A stretch of DNA of 32,360 nucleotides from Aeromonas rivuli. GTDB taxonomy: Bacteria; Pseudomonadota; Gammaproteobacteria; Enterobacterales; Aeromonadaceae. The stretch lies in contig NZ_CDBJ01000056.1 in assembly GCF_000820045.1 (NCBI RefSeq), forward strand, positions 1 to 32,360, read 5' to 3'. This document shows positions 1 through 9,445 of the stretch, piece after piece. The notes beneath the pieces were generated by a model that was not told where the DNA came from, searched no databases, and saw nothing but the letters and a program-made list of their open reading frames with translations. A program made the position numbers and the translations under genes. Every line of letters begins with the position of its first letter. Within the stretch, counting starts at the first letter, position 1.

Positions 1-748
1 TGTCGAGCGGCGCCACCTTGGGCCCCACCCACTCCAGCAGCTCGCCCTCGAGGCGGGCCACCACACCGGCCGCCCCCCGGGTCACCAGCACCAGGGCCGG
101 GCCCGAGAGGGTGGCGAGCCCCGCGAGCAGATCATCCTCGCCGCTCAGCAATTGCAGCTCCTCCACCGAGAGCTTGACCACATCCGCCAGGGCGATGGCC
201 GCGCTAACCTGCGGCAGCATCTCGGCGGGATTGCCCCACACCTCGGGGCGCAGGTTGGGGTCGAAGCAGACCCGTCCTCCGACCGCCTTGATGGCCGCCA
301 TGGCCTGCAGGCAACTGCTGCGCACAGGTTCGTTGGCGAGCGCGATGGAGCAGCTGAGCAGCCACTGACCGGCCTCGAAGCGGGGCAAGTCAGCCGGTTC
401 GAGGAACTGGTCGGCACTGGGGCGCACCATGAAGGTGAAGCTGCGCTCCCCTGCCTCATCGAGCTCCACCAGCACCGTGGAGGTTCGGTGAGCCGGATCC
501 TGAGTCAGATGACGGATATCGACGCCCTCTGCCACCAGGGTATCGGCCATAAAGCGGCCGAAGGGATCGGCACCGACCCGGCCGATAAAGGCCGATTCAC
601 CGCCGAGCCGCGCCACCCCCACCGCCACGTTGGCGGGCGCACCGCCCGGACACTTGAGGTAGTGCAGCTCCCCTTCCGGGATAAGATCCACCACCGCATC
701 CCCCATTACCCACACACGATTCCCCACCTTGCTACTCCACTGCTGCAT
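1..748 (-). CDS. scrK: Fructokinase (PfkB family), 3' end outside window
   Basis: This gene reads leftward and runs off the window, leaving 249 codons. It would phosphorylate the cytoplasmic fructose released when sucrose-6-phosphate is split. The N-terminus carries the PfkB signature 1 (PGGAPANVAVG, about residues 34-44, then LGGESAFIGRVGADPFGR), typical of bacterial fructokinases. The second PfkB signature with the catalytic aspartate would lie beyond the window. The start at 748 follows a weak GGA ribosome site and precedes MQQWSSKVGNRVWVMGD. The porin gene scrY lies 115 bases upstream on the same strand, and a LacI-type operator sits in the gap, so sucrose-linked control is likely. The scrK name rests on this context; a generic PfkB sugar kinase is the alternative. 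Confidence 0.85.
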   Translation of the reverse strand, partial: MQQWSSKVGNRVWVMGDAVVDLIPEGELHYLKCPGGAPANVAVGVARLGGESAFIGRVGADPFGRFMADTLVAEGVDIRHLTQDPAHRTSTVLVELDEAGERSFTFMVRPSADQFLEPADLPRFEAGQWLLSCSIALANEPVRSSCLQAMAAIKAVGGRVCFDPNLRPEVWGNPAEMLPQVSAAIALADVVKLSVEELQLLSGEDDLLAGLATLSGPALVLVTRGAAGVVARLEGELLEWVGPKVAPLD

Positions 749-789
749 CGGATCCACTGCCAGAGCCGGGCTCTGTTCTCTTGGTCGGC

Positions 790-819
790 ATTATCAGCTA
801 AACCGTTTTAGCTAACCAA
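790..819 (-). promoter_or_regulatory. scrK promoter with LacI-family (ScrR-like) operator
   Basis: An 18-base near-perfect palindrome, AGCTAAACCGTTTTAGCT (796-813), has the central CG typical of LacI-family operators. On the minus strand it exactly fills the 18-base spacer between a -35-like TTGGTT (814-819) and a -10-like GATAAT (790-795). A bound repressor would therefore occlude RNA polymerase. The same operator core recurs twice upstream of scrY. ScrR is the expected repressor, but its gene is not in the window. Confidence 0.75.
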
Positions 820-845
820 CAGATCCCGGCGCCGTCTGCCATTTT

Positions 846-861
846 TGTGATCGGGATAACG
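846..861 (-). promoter_or_regulatory. Putative CRP site upstream of scrK
   Basis: TGTGA-N6-TAACG has one perfect CRP half-site and one poor one. It is centred 49 bases upstream of the scrK operator centre, about -71 from the inferred transcription start, a usual class I CRP position. An almost identical element occurs at the matching place before scrY. It begins just after the scrY stop codon. Confidence 0.5.
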
Positions 862-863
862 AA

Positions 864-2378
<1,515 letters not shown>

Positions 2379-2420
2379 TCATCTGCCGCCCGTCCGGGCG
2401 CTGTTGTCATGGACGAGCAG

Positions 2421-2450
2421 AGCATAGCTAAACCGCTTTAGCTAACTCAA
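2421..2450 (-). promoter_or_regulatory. scrY promoter with main LacI-family operator
   Basis: The palindrome AGCTAAACCGCTTTAGCT (2426-2443) lies between a -35-like TTGAGT (2445-2450) and a -10-like TATGCT (2421-2426) on the minus strand, with an 18-base spacer. This is the same layout as the scrK promoter, so one repressor probably controls both. Confidence 0.7.
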
Positions 2451-2456
2451 TATGCC

Positions 2457-2474
2457 AGCTAAACCGTTTCAGCC
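2457..2474 (-). promoter_or_regulatory. Second, weaker LacI-family operator of scrY
   Basis: AGCTAAACCGTTTCAGCC is an imperfect copy of the same operator. Its centre is 31 bases (about three helical turns) from the main operator, so repressors could bind the same face of the DNA. scrK lacks this extra copy. Confidence 0.65.
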
Positions 2475-2477
2475 ACT

Positions 2478-2493
2478 TGTGATCAGAGTAACG
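2478..2493 (-). promoter_or_regulatory. Putative CRP site upstream of scrY
   Basis: TGTGA-N6-TAACG matches the element upstream of scrK and is centred 51 bases from the main operator. Only one half-site matches the CRP consensus well. The repeated placement is the main support. Confidence 0.5.
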
Positions 2494-2580
2494 TTTGCAC
2501 AGGGAAAACCGCCGGGAGTTGTGAGGAGGATCCCTCATCGGGATCCACTCAATAGGGCGGATCCGAGGCGAAACGCGGGC

Positions 2581-2614
2581 AAAAAAAGAGCCGGCACAAG
2601 GGCCGGCTCTTTTT
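2581..2614. terminator. Bidirectional rho-independent terminator after dnaJ
   Basis: A 9-bp GC-rich stem (AGAGCCGGC at 2587-2595 with GCCGGCTCT at 2602-2610) is flanked by an A-tract (2581-2587) and a T-tract (2610-2614), so it can work on both strands. On the minus strand it ends the dnaK-dnaJ transcript, 17 bases past the dnaJ stop. Confidence 0.9.
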
Positions 2615-2630
2615 GTCAACGGGGCTGAAC

Positions 2631-3773
2631 TCAGCGGGTCAGGTCGTCGAAGAAGCGTTTCACCCCTTCGAAGAAGCCTTCCGATCTCGGCTTGTGGGTC
2701 TTGGCGGCGGCGCCGCTGAACGACTCGTCCAGCTGACGCAGCAGCTCTTTCTGAGACTCGGTCAGCTTGACCGGGGTCTCGACCACCACCTTGCACATCA
2801 GATCGCCGACCTGACCGGAGCGCACGGACTTGACGCCCTTGCCGCGCAGCCGGAACATCTTGCCGGTCTGGGTCTCTGAGGTCACCTTCAGCTTGACTCG
2901 GCCATCCAGGGTCGGCACTTCAATTTCACCCCCCAGGGCGGCGGCGGTGAAGCTGATGGGCACTTCGCAGTAGAGGTCGTTGCCATCGCGCACGAAGATG
3001 CCGTGCTCTTTGACATGCACCTGAACGTAGAGATCCCCGGCCGGTGCGCCGGACTCTCCCGCTTCCCCTTCGCCGGAGAGACGGATGCGGTCACCGGTAT
3101 CGACCCCAGCCGGGATCTTGACCGACAGGGTCTTGGTCTTCTGATAGCGCCCTTCCCCATGGCACTTGCGGCATGGATCCTTGATGATCTTGCCGCGGCC
3201 ATGACAGTGCGGACAGGCTTGTTGTACCGCGAAGAAGCCCTGGCGCATCTGCACCTGGCCTGCACCGTGACAGGTCGGACAGGTCTGGGCATGGCTGCCG
3301 GTGTGGGCACCGGATCCGTTACAGACCTCGCAGTGCACCTGAGTCGGCACCTTGATCTCCTTGGAGACGCCACGCACCGCCTCTTCCAGGGTCAGCTCCA
3401 TGGTGTAACGCAAGTCAGAACCCCGGGCCGGGCCACGACGGCCACCGCCACTGCGACCACCGAAGATGTCGCCAAAGATATCGCCGAAAGCATCACCGAA
3501 ATCGGCACCGCCGCCAAAGCCGCCGTGGCCACCGCCACCCTGGCTCTGATCCACACCGGCATGACCGTACTGGTCATAGCGGGCCCGCAGATTTTCGTCG
3601 GTCAGGATCTCATAGGCTTCCTTGACCTCTTTGAACTTCTCTTCGGATGCGGCATCACCCTGGTTGCGATCCGGGTGAAACTTCATCGCCAGACGCTTGT
3701 ACGCCTTCTTGATCTCGCGCTCGTCGGCACCCTTGGCCACCCCGAGCACTTCATAGAAATCGCGCTTCGACAT
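2631..3773 (-). CDS. dnaJ: Chaperone protein DnaJ
   Basis: This is the Hsp40 co-chaperone that delivers unfolded clients to DnaK and stimulates its ATPase. The 380-residue protein has full type I layout: a J domain (residues 1-70) with the HPD motif at 33-35; a Gly/Phe-rich linker (about 75-118); a zinc-binding region with four CxxC motifs at Cys148/151, 165/168, 187/190 and 201/204; and a C-terminal substrate-binding domain. I chose the ATG at 3773 ([11 protein letters not shown]), which has an AGG six bases upstream; an in-frame ATG at 3779 adds MS. It lies 113 bases downstream of dnaK on the same strand, across two hairpins, and is probably co-transcribed with it. Confidence 0.98.
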   Translation of the reverse strand: MSKRDFYEVLGVAKGADEREIKKAYKRLAMKFHPDRNQGDAASEEKFKEVKEAYEILTDENLRARYDQYGHAGVDQSQGGGGHGGFGGGADFGDAFGDIFGDIFGGRSGGGRRGPARGSDLRYTMELTLEEAVRGVSKEIKVPTQVHCEVCNGSGAHTGSHAQTCPTCHGAGQVQMRQGFFAVQQACPHCHGRGKIIKDPCRKCHGEGRYQKTKTLSVKIPAGVDTGDRIRLSGEGEAGESGAPAGDLYVQVHVKEHGIFVRDGNDLYCEVPISFTAAALGGEIEVPTLDGRVKLKVTSETQTGKMFRLRGKGVKSVRSGQVGDLMCKVVVETPVKLTESQKELLRQLDESFSGAAAKTHKPRSEGFFEGVKRFFDDLTR

Positions 3774-3806
3774 ACTCATCCTATTGCGTTGTCAGCAGTT
3801 ATGCAG

Positions 3807-3832
3807 ACGGGCGTTGGTCACCCAACGCCCGT
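3807..3832 (-). other. Intergenic hairpin between dnaK and dnaJ (dnaJ-proximal)
   Basis: An 11-bp perfect stem (ACGGGCGTTGG with CCAACGCCCGT) closes a 4-base loop. No U-tract follows on the minus strand, so it looks more like an mRNA-stabilising, processing or attenuating element than a full terminator. Confidence 0.75.
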
Positions 3833-3850
3833 AAATTCAATGATTAAGCC

Positions 3851-3876
3851 GATGGGCAGAGCGGGCTCTGCCCATC
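3851..3876 (-). other. Intergenic hairpin between dnaK and dnaJ (dnaK-proximal)
   Basis: An 11-bp perfect stem (GATGGGCAGAG with CTCTGCCCATC) has a 4-base loop. It begins 10 bases after the dnaK stop on the mRNA and lacks a U-tract. With the second hairpin it could protect the dnaK 3' end and lower dnaJ output relative to dnaK. Confidence 0.75.
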
Positions 3877-3886
3877 TGGGTGTGGC

Positions 3887-5812
3887 TTATTTCTTGTCGT
3901 CTTTCACTTCTTCGAACTCGGCATCGACCACGTCGTCGTCGGCCTTGGCAGAAGAGGCGGAGTGACCGGCATCGGCACCGGCGCCTTGCGCCTGAGCCTG
4001 CTGCTGGGCAATCTCCATCAGCTTCTGGGACGCTTCCATCAGAGCCTGTTGCTTGGCTTCGATTTCCGCTTTGTCGTCACCCTTGATGACGGCTTCCAGT
4101 TCGGAGAGTGCAGTTTCGATCTTGGTCTTGTCGTCGGCGGGCAGAGCCTCACCGGCTTCGGTGACCTGCTTGCGGACCGAGTGGACCAGACCGTCAGCCT
4201 GGTTGCGAGTCTGCACCAGCTCTTCAAACTTCTTGTCTTCTGCCGCGTTGGCTTCCGCCTCGCGTACCATGCGTTCGATCTCTTCGTCGGACAGACCGGA
4301 AGAAGCCTGGATGGTGATCTTCTGCTCCTTGTTGGTCTCTTTGTCCTTGGCAGAGACGTGCAGGATACCGTTGGCATCGATGTCGAAGGTCACTTCGATC
4401 TGCGGCAGACCGCGCTGTGCCGGACGGATGCCTTCCAGGTTGAACTGGCCCAGAGACTTGTTGTCGCTGGCGCGCTTGCGCTCACCCTGCAGCACGTGAA
4501 TGGTCACGGCAGACTGGTTGTCTTCGGCAGTGGAGAACACCTGGGACTTCTTGGTCGGAATGGTGGTGTTCTTCTCGATCAGCGCCGTCATCACGCTACC
4601 CATGGTCTCGATACCCAGAGAGAGCGGGGTGACGTCCAGCAGCAGCACGTCGGTCTTCTCACCGGACAGTACCGCGCCCTGAATGGCAGCACCCATGGCC
4701 ACGGCTTCGTCCGGGTTGACGTCTTTGCGCGGCTCTTTGCCGAAGAAGTCAGCCACAGTCTTCTGCACCATAGGCATACGAGTCTGACCACCCACCAGGA
4801 TGACGTCGTCGATCTCGCCAACCGCCAGACCGGAGTCTTTCAGGGCGGTGCGAACCGGCTCCAGGGAGTCTTTCACCATGTCTTCCACCAGGGATTCCAG
4901 CTTGGCGCGGGTCACCTTGATGTTCATGTGTTTCGGACCTGTGGCATCTGCGGTGATGTACGGCAGATTCACGTCGGTCTGCTGGGCGGAAGAGAGCTCA
5001 ATCTTGGCTTTCTCGGCGGCATCTTTCAGACGCTGCAGGGCCAGCTGGTCGTTGCGCAGGTCGATGCCCTGCTCACGCTTGAACTCGTCAACCAGATAGT
5101 TGATGACACGGTTGTCGAAATCTTCACCACCTAGGTGGGTGTTACCGTTGGTCGCCAGCACTTCGAAGGTGGTTTCACCTTCCACTTCGTCGATCTCGAT
5201 GATGGAGATATCGAAGGTACCGCCTCCTAAGTCATAGACGGCAACCTTGCGCTCACCCTTGACCTTGTTCACGCCGTAGGCAAATGCCGCAGCGGTCGGT
5301 TCGTTGATGATGCGCTTGACGTCCAGACCGGCGATGCGACCGGCATCCTTGGTAGCCTGACGCTGGGCGTCGTTGAAGTAGGCCGGTACTGTGATAACGG
5401 CTTCGGTCACTGGCTCGCCTAGGTAATCCTCGGCAGTTTTCTTCATTTTCTTCAGCACTTCGGCAGAGATCTGCGGCGGTGCCATTTTCTTGCCTTTCAC
5501 TTCTACCCAGGCGTCACCGTTGTCAGCCTTGGCGATGGCGTACGGCATGATCTTCAGGTCACGCTGCACTTCTTCATCTTCGAAACGGCGACCGATCAGA
5601 CGCTTGATGGCGAACAGGGTGTTCTTCGGGTTGGTGATGGCCTGACGCTTGGCCGGCTGACCAACCAGGATCTCGCCATCATCGGCATAGGCAATGATGG
5701 ACGGAGTAGTACGATCGCCTTCTGCGTTCTCGATCACGCGAGCAGTGTCGCCATCCAGAATGGCGACGCAGGAGTTGGTAGTACCCAGGTCAATACCGAT
5801 GATTTTACCCAT
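3887..5812 (-). CDS. dnaK: Chaperone protein DnaK (Hsp70)
   Basis: This is the ATP-dependent Hsp70 chaperone that folds nascent and heat-damaged proteins and helps restrain sigma-32. It is 641 residues, near the usual 638. The nucleotide-binding domain begins with the phosphate-binding [13 protein letters not shown] and includes the adenosine loop VGGQTRMP. The linker [14 protein letters not shown] leads to the substrate-binding domain and helical lid, and the tail ends [10 protein letters not shown] as in enterobacterial DnaK. I chose the ATG at 5812 (MGKIIGID) because GGAG lies 9 bases upstream; an upstream in-frame TTG falls on that ribosome site. A sigma-32 promoter lies 135 bases upstream, with grpE further up on the same strand. 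Confidence 0.99.
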   Translation of the reverse strand: MGKIIGIDLGTTNSCVAILDGDTARVIENAEGDRTTPSIIAYADDGEILVGQPAKRQAITNPKNTLFAIKRLIGRRFEDEEVQRDLKIMPYAIAKADNGDAWVEVKGKKMAPPQISAEVLKKMKKTAEDYLGEPVTEAVITVPAYFNDAQRQATKDAGRIAGLDVKRIINEPTAAAFAYGVNKVKGERKVAVYDLGGGTFDISIIEIDEVEGETTFEVLATNGNTHLGGEDFDNRVINYLVDEFKREQGIDLRNDQLALQRLKDAAEKAKIELSSAQQTDVNLPYITADATGPKHMNIKVTRAKLESLVEDMVKDSLEPVRTALKDSGLAVGEIDDVILVGGQTRMPMVQKTVADFFGKEPRKDVNPDEAVAMGAAIQGAVLSGEKTDVLLLDVTPLSLGIETMGSVMTALIEKNTTIPTKKSQVFSTAEDNQSAVTIHVLQGERKRASDNKSLGQFNLEGIRPAQRGLPQIEVTFDIDANGILHVSAKDKETNKEQKITIQASSGLSDEEIERMVREAEANAAEDKKFEELVQTRNQADGLVHSVRKQVTEAGEALPADDKTKIETALSELEAVIKGDDKAEIEAKQQALMEASQKLMEIAQQQAQAQGAGADAGHSASSAKADDDVVDAEFEEVKDDKK

Positions 5813-5908
5813 TTGACGAATCTCCAAATACTTAGATTAAACAGGCGAAGCGCTCGCCTTAATGCGTTAACGGCTAGGTGGGGGCTAAGCAATGTGCTTT
5901 CAAGCTCC

Positions 5909-5930
5909 CGGTAGCAAATTCTTGCTACCG
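5909..5930 (-). other. Hairpin in the dnaK 5' leader
   Basis: A 9-bp stem (CGGTAGCAA with TTGCTACCG) with a 4-base loop lies in the leader of about 130 bases between the sigma-32 promoter and dnaK. A smaller hairpin (AGGCGA/TCGCCT, 5843-5859) follows nearer the gene. Whether either has a function is unknown. Confidence 0.5.
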
Positions 5931-5946
5931 CCGTACCTTGTCACCT

Positions 5947-5974
5947 ATATGGGGTCTGGTCGTTCAGCTTCAAG
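5947..5974 (-). promoter_or_regulatory. Sigma-32 heat-shock promoter of dnaK
   Basis: On the minus strand the -35 element CTTGAA (5969-5974) and the -10 element CCCCATAT (5947-5954) are 14 bases apart, matching the sigma-32 consensus very closely. It directs transcription of dnaK and probably dnaJ. Confidence 0.93.
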
Positions 5975-6040
5975 GGCTGAATGTAAAAAACCAGCGGCTT
6001 TTCTCATGCAACCGGCCCCCCTTGGCTGGCCGCCAGCCAA

Positions 6041-6065
6041 CAAAAAGCCCGCCTCGCGGCGGGCT
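6041..6065 (-). terminator. Rho-independent terminator after grpE
   Basis: An 8-bp stem (AGCCCGCC at 6046-6053 with GGCGGGCT at 6058-6065) has a tetraloop and, on the minus strand, a run of five T (6042-6046). It begins 18 bases past the grpE stop. A second hairpin (TTGGCTGG/CCAGCCAA, 6022-6040) follows without a T-run. Together they separate grpE from the dnaK promoter. Confidence 0.85.
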
Positions 6066-6082
6066 CGGCAATGGCGCGGGGA

Positions 6083-6658
6083 TCAGGCAGGGGCCTTGGA
6101 GACCATCACCATGGCCGGACGAATGACGCGACCATTGAGCTCGTAGCCTTTCTGCATCACGGCCATCACTGTGTTTGGCGCCAGCTCGGCATTCTCGATC
6201 ATGCTCATCGCCTGATGGGCATTGGGGTCGAACGGCTGGTTGGTGGGATCCAGTGCCACCAGGCCGAATTTGGCCACCGAGCTCTGCATGGACTTCAGGG
6301 TCAGGTCGACCCCTTCGATCATCGGCGCCAGCGCCTCGTTCTCTTTGTCGGCAAGATCGATGGCACGCTCCAGGTTGTCGAGCACCGGCAGCAGCTCGGT
6401 GGCGAATTTCTCCAGGGCAAACTTGTGGGCCTTCTCGACGTCCAGGGCGGCACGGCGACGCAGGTTTTCCATCTCGGCAACGGCACGAATGGCGCGCTCA
6501 CGCTCGTCGGTTGCGGCCGCTTCGAGGGTGGCCAGTCGGGCCTCCAGCTCGGCGATACGCACCTGCTCGGCTGTCACTTCACTGTCTACATCGGTCGGCT
6601 CGACTGGCTGGGTGTCGACTTGCTCCATCGCTTCAACCTTTTGTTCTTCGTGGTTCAT
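6083..6658 (-). CDS. grpE: Nucleotide exchange factor GrpE
   Basis: GrpE is the dimeric nucleotide exchange factor that releases ADP from DnaK. The 191-residue protein has an acidic N-terminus, a long helical dimerisation segment (about residues 30-90, including [20 protein letters not shown] and the conserved [22 protein letters not shown]), and a C-terminal beta domain including NPNAHQAM-like and [14 protein letters not shown] sequences. The start at 6658 ([13 protein letters not shown]) has GGAG about 6 bases upstream. It has its own sigma-32 promoter and terminator, so it forms a single-gene unit beside dnaKJ. nadK lies divergently upstream, the arrangement also seen in E. coli. Confidence 0.97.
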   Translation of the reverse strand: MNHEEQKVEAMEQVDTQPVEPTDVDSEVTAEQVRIAELEARLATLEAAATDERERAIRAVAEMENLRRRAALDVEKAHKFALEKFATELLPVLDNLERAIDLADKENEALAPMIEGVDLTLKSMQSSVAKFGLVALDPTNQPFDPNAHQAMSMIENAELAPNTVMAVMQKGYELNGRVIRPAMVMVSKAPA

Positions 6659-6698
6659 GACATCTCCAATTAAGGGTTACTTCGTTCATTGCCGCTTA

Positions 6699-6726
6699 TT
6701 ATGGGGATGCATCCCCCGCTTTCAAG
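6699..6726 (-). promoter_or_regulatory. Sigma-32 heat-shock promoter of grpE
   Basis: The minus strand shows -35 CTTGAA (6721-6726), a 14-base spacer and -10 CCCCATAA (6699-6706), the same spacing as the dnaK promoter. The leader to grpE is about 35 bases. Confidence 0.93.
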
Positions 6727-7013
6727 GGGTAAACGCGATCATCTGACCTTTACAGACCCTGCCTGTGGCCGAAATCGACCGAACCGGGCAGCGCGCATCA
6801 TCCCTCTTTCTGGCAGGGTGCCCATACGGCAAGCGCGCCAGACAGGTTCGCTCCCAGGCCCGGCGGCATGGCCCCCAGCCGGACTTGACCCGGGCAAACA
6901 GGGTGGCGCTCTGCCCACAGACGGGCTATTGACCGGCTGTCCGGCCACTGGCTTGACCATGACGAGCCGGGGGCATCTTGCGTGCGGGCAGACAAAAGGG
7001 AAGCAAATCAAGG
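6727..7013. other. Non-coding stretch between grpE and nadK promoters
   Basis: I see no gene here. The plus strand stays open in the nadK frame back to 6689, but the predicted extension (proline- and glycine-rich, no NAD kinase similarity) looks like chance in GC-rich DNA. Confidence 0.6.
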
Positions 7014-7019
7014 TATACT
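7014..7019 (+). promoter_or_regulatory. Possible -10 element of nadK
   Basis: TATACT is a good sigma-70 -10 hexamer 30 bases before the nadK start. No convincing -35 is present 16-18 bases upstream (GACAAA is the best). The resulting leader would be very short. Confidence 0.4.
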
Positions 7020-7048
7020 GCAGCCAAATCCACTCAGCACCCGACCCT

Positions 7049-7936
7049 ATGATGGACTCCCCCTTCAACACCATCGCCCTCATCGGCAAGCCTCATCACG
7101 AAGGCGCCAACCAGACCCTGAGCGGCCTGCACCAGTATCTCAGCATGCGCGGCTTTCGAGTGCTGATAGAGAGCCGGGTGGCCCAGACCCTCGGCATAGT
7201 GGATGACAGCGTCATGGATCTGGTGCAGCTCGGCGAGCAGGCGGATCTCGCCATCGTCGTGGGCGGAGATGGCAACATGCTGGGGGCGGCCCGGGTATTG
7301 TCGCGTTTCGACGTGGCGGTGATTGGGGTCAATCGGGGCAATCTCGGCTTTCTCACCGACCTCTCGCCTCAGGACTATCTGGTGCCGCTGGAGCAGGTGC
7401 TCTCGGGCCACTTCAAGAGCGAGCACCGCTTCTTGCTGGAAGCCGCCGTCTATCGCCATGGGGAGCGCAAGTCTGCCAATCTGGCGGTCAACGAGGCCGT
7501 ACTGCACCCGGGCAAGATAGCCCACATGATAGAGTTCGAGGTCTATATCGATGGCAGCTTTATGTACAGCCAGCGCGCCGATGGCATCATAGTCGCGACC
7601 CCGACCGGCTCCACCGCTTACTCCCTCTCGGCAGGGGGCCCTATTCTCACTCCCAAGATCAACGCCATCACGCTCGTCCCCATGTTCCCCCATACCCTCA
7701 GCAGCCGCCCCATAGTGCTGGATGCGGACAGCGAGGTGCGGCTGCTGGTCTCCCCCGACAACCAGGACGATGCCATGCAGGTGAGCTGCGATGGCCAGGT
7801 GACCCTGGCGGTGCAACCGGGGGACGAGATCCTCATCAAGAAGAGCAGCCACAAGCTGCATCTGGTCCATCCGCTGGATTACAGCTATTTCCACGTGCTG
7901 CGCAACAAACTCGGCTGGGGCAGCAAGCTGTTCTAG
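7049..7936 (+). CDS. nadK: NAD kinase
   Basis: This enzyme phosphorylates NAD to NADP using ATP in the cytoplasm. The protein of about 295 residues shows the family motifs in order: the GGDG nucleotide motif ([13 protein letters not shown], about residue 70), [17 protein letters not shown], and the glycine/serine motif [15 protein letters not shown]. Start choice is between adjacent ATGs at 7049 and 7052; [14 protein letters not shown] from 7052 is the likelier N-terminus. I see no Shine-Dalgarno sequence before either. It is divergent from grpE; in E. coli nadK is followed directly by recN, but here a diguanylate cyclase gene lies between them. Confidence 0.95.
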   Translation: MMDSPFNTIALIGKPHHEGANQTLSGLHQYLSMRGFRVLIESRVAQTLGIVDDSVMDLVQLGEQADLAIVVGGDGNMLGAARVLSRFDVAVIGVNRGNLGFLTDLSPQDYLVPLEQVLSGHFKSEHRFLLEAAVYRHGERKSANLAVNEAVLHPGKIAHMIEFEVYIDGSFMYSQRADGIIVATPTGSTAYSLSAGGPILTPKINAITLVPMFPHTLSSRPIVLDADSEVRLLVSPDNQDDAMQVSCDGQVTLAVQPGDEILIKKSSHKLHLVHPLDYSYFHVLRNKLGWGSKLF

Positions 7937-7975
7937 AGAGAAAGCTGGCTCAAGGCCCCATGGTCCTGAGCCGCA

Positions 7976-9151
7976 CTATCCCTCGCCAGACTCGACCAGC
8001 CTGAGCGGCTCTGTCTCCGGCTGAAAAAATACGCCATTGCGTCCCGCCAACTTGACCCTGTACATGGCCTCATCGGCGCGGCTCAATAACTGCGCCAAAT
8101 CCACCTCACCATGGGCGCATACCCCGCCCAGGCTCACGGTCACTGCGTCGCAAGGCAGACAGCGCCCCTGACTGGCGCCAAGCGCTATCTGACTACGAAT
8201 GCGATCGCAGATGGAAAAGGCGTCTCGACCGTTCACTCCCCGCATTATGATGGCAAACTCCTCGCCGCCAATCCGCCCCACCAGATCATCCTTGCGCATC
8301 TCGGCCATCAATGTCTGAGCCACGAAGCGGATCACATGATCGCCACAGCCATGGCCGAACTTGTCGTTGACCTGCTTGAAGTGATCGATATCGAGCACCG
8401 CCACGCAGAGCACCCCATCCGGCTGACTCGCACAATGGCGCTCTCCCAGCTTGAACAGACCCCGTCGATTCAGCACACCGGTCAGGGGGTCCCGTTCGGA
8501 GAGTGCCAGCAGCTCCTGTTCGGTCTGGACGTAGGCCACCAGGGGCAACAGCAGCACAGACCCTATGGTCAAGACCATGTGCATGAAGAAGATGGTGTCG
8601 AGCAACCACTGTTTGGCGTGCTGATCCGGGCCGAATGCCTGAGCGAGCAGGGCTATCCCCTGGCTCAACAGGATCACGAAATGGATCAAATAGATGAAAG
8701 AAACGGTATGCAGCACCCGCTTCTGGGTCTGACTCAGAGAGAAGATGAGACAGGCGCACCACAGATAGATCACGGATTCGATAAGAGCCAGCACCAGGCG
8801 CACATCAAACTGGCTCGCCAGCACCAGATAACTGAGCAGGAAGAGGGCTACAAAACCCCGGACGCTCCTCGTATCCAAGGGTTTGTCATACAGGGCGTAG
8901 AAGCCTGCAAGCAACAGCAGCACACAGATCAGAGACGTAAAGCCGCCCCAGAACAGCCCCAGTGCCACATAACCGGTCATGCTTCCCAGGCAGAGCAGCA
9001 GGATCGAAAAGGAGAACAGAAACGCCGACAGGGACCAGAGCAGGAAGTTGCCCCGCCCCGGCTTGAGTCGATGGATGAACAGCATGAGCAGAGCGGCCAT
9101 CAGGTTGATTGCCAGAGAGATGATCAGTAGCGTCGGGGTGTGGATTGTCAT
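7976..9151 (-). CDS. Membrane diguanylate cyclase (GGDEF domain)
   Basis: This predicted inner-membrane enzyme makes the second messenger cyclic di-GMP from two GTP. Of 391 residues, about 1-208 form six or seven hydrophobic helices, and about 215-380 form a GGDEF domain (RDPLTGVLNRRG, then DIDHFKQVNDKFGHGCGD). The active-site loop is GGEEF (295-299), an active variant. The product-inhibition I-site RxxD is present as RKDD (286-289), exactly five residues before GGEEF, so feedback inhibition is expected. No EAL domain is present. The membrane part probably senses a signal, but I do not recognise its family. It is convergent with nadK and divergent from recN. Confidence 0.9.
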   Translation of the reverse strand: MTIHTPTLLIISLAINLMAALLMLFIHRLKPGRGNFLLWSLSAFLFSFSILLLCLGSMTGYVALGLFWGGFTSLICVLLLLAGFYALYDKPLDTRSVRGFVALFLLSYLVLASQFDVRLVLALIESVIYLWCACLIFSLSQTQKRVLHTVSFIYLIHFVILLSQGIALLAQAFGPDQHAKQWLLDTIFFMHMVLTIGSVLLLPLVAYVQTEQELLALSERDPLTGVLNRRGLFKLGERHCASQPDGVLCVAVLDIDHFKQVNDKFGHGCGDHVIRFVAQTLMAEMRKDDLVGRIGGEEFAIIMRGVNGRDAFSICDRIRSQIALGASQGRCLPCDAVTVSLGGVCAHGEVDLAQLLSRADEAMYRVKLAGRNGVFFQPETEPLRLVESGEG

Positions 9152-9376
9152 GAGTCATCCTTGATGAGGATCGCTGCCCATCCTTGGTCAGCAGTCCTGG
9201 CGCCCCAGCCCCCACAGGGACCAAGCATGTCAATGAGTGTGTCCGAGCGATCCCGGCGCGACAAGCGCCTTTTTCAAGAAGTGATGCAGGACGGAGGAAA
9301 GGAGGCGATCCCCCCTCTTGGCATGGCAACCTCACCGCCTGGATTAGCCCTGGGGACGAAAAATCCGTCGCCCCTC

Positions 9377-9404
9377 TTTACTGTATATAAGACCAGTATA
9401 TACT
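9377..9404 (+). promoter_or_regulatory. recN promoter
   Basis: A -35-like TTTACT (9377-9382) and a -10-like TATACT (9399-9404), 16 bases apart, overlap both LexA boxes, so LexA binding would directly block polymerase. The leader to recN is about 35 bases. Confidence 0.65.
9379..9398 (+). promoter_or_regulatory. LexA box 1 of recN
   Basis: TACTGTATATAAGACCAGTA fits the gammaproteobacterial SOS box (CTG-N10-CAG within an AT-rich core). Together with box 2 it should repress recN until DNA damage. Confidence 0.9.
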
Positions 9405-9420
9405 GGATACATACACAGTA
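9401..9420 (+). promoter_or_regulatory. LexA box 2 of recN
   Basis: TACTGGATACATACACAGTA also has CTG-N10-CAG. It lies 22 bases (two helical turns) from box 1, which would favour tight repression by adjacent LexA dimers on one face. Confidence 0.88.
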
Positions 9421-9445
9421 ATCTTGGCCCAGACAGGATGAGACC

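Noticed and set aside
2449..2454. CATATT as an alternative -10 for scrY between the two operators
   Set aside because: The pair TTGAGT/TATGCT around the main operator copies the scrK layout and CRP distance better.
6689..7048. An in-frame 5' extension of nadK of 120 codons
   Set aside because: It has no similarity to NAD kinases, overlaps the grpE heat-shock promoter region, and contains a good -10 element just before the normal start; it is an open frame by chance in GC-rich DNA.
9255..9274. GGCGC/GCGCC hairpin followed by five T on the plus strand, a terminator or small-RNA end
   Set aside because: The stem is only 5 bp and no plus-strand gene or promoter lies close upstream, so I could not support a transcript ending here.
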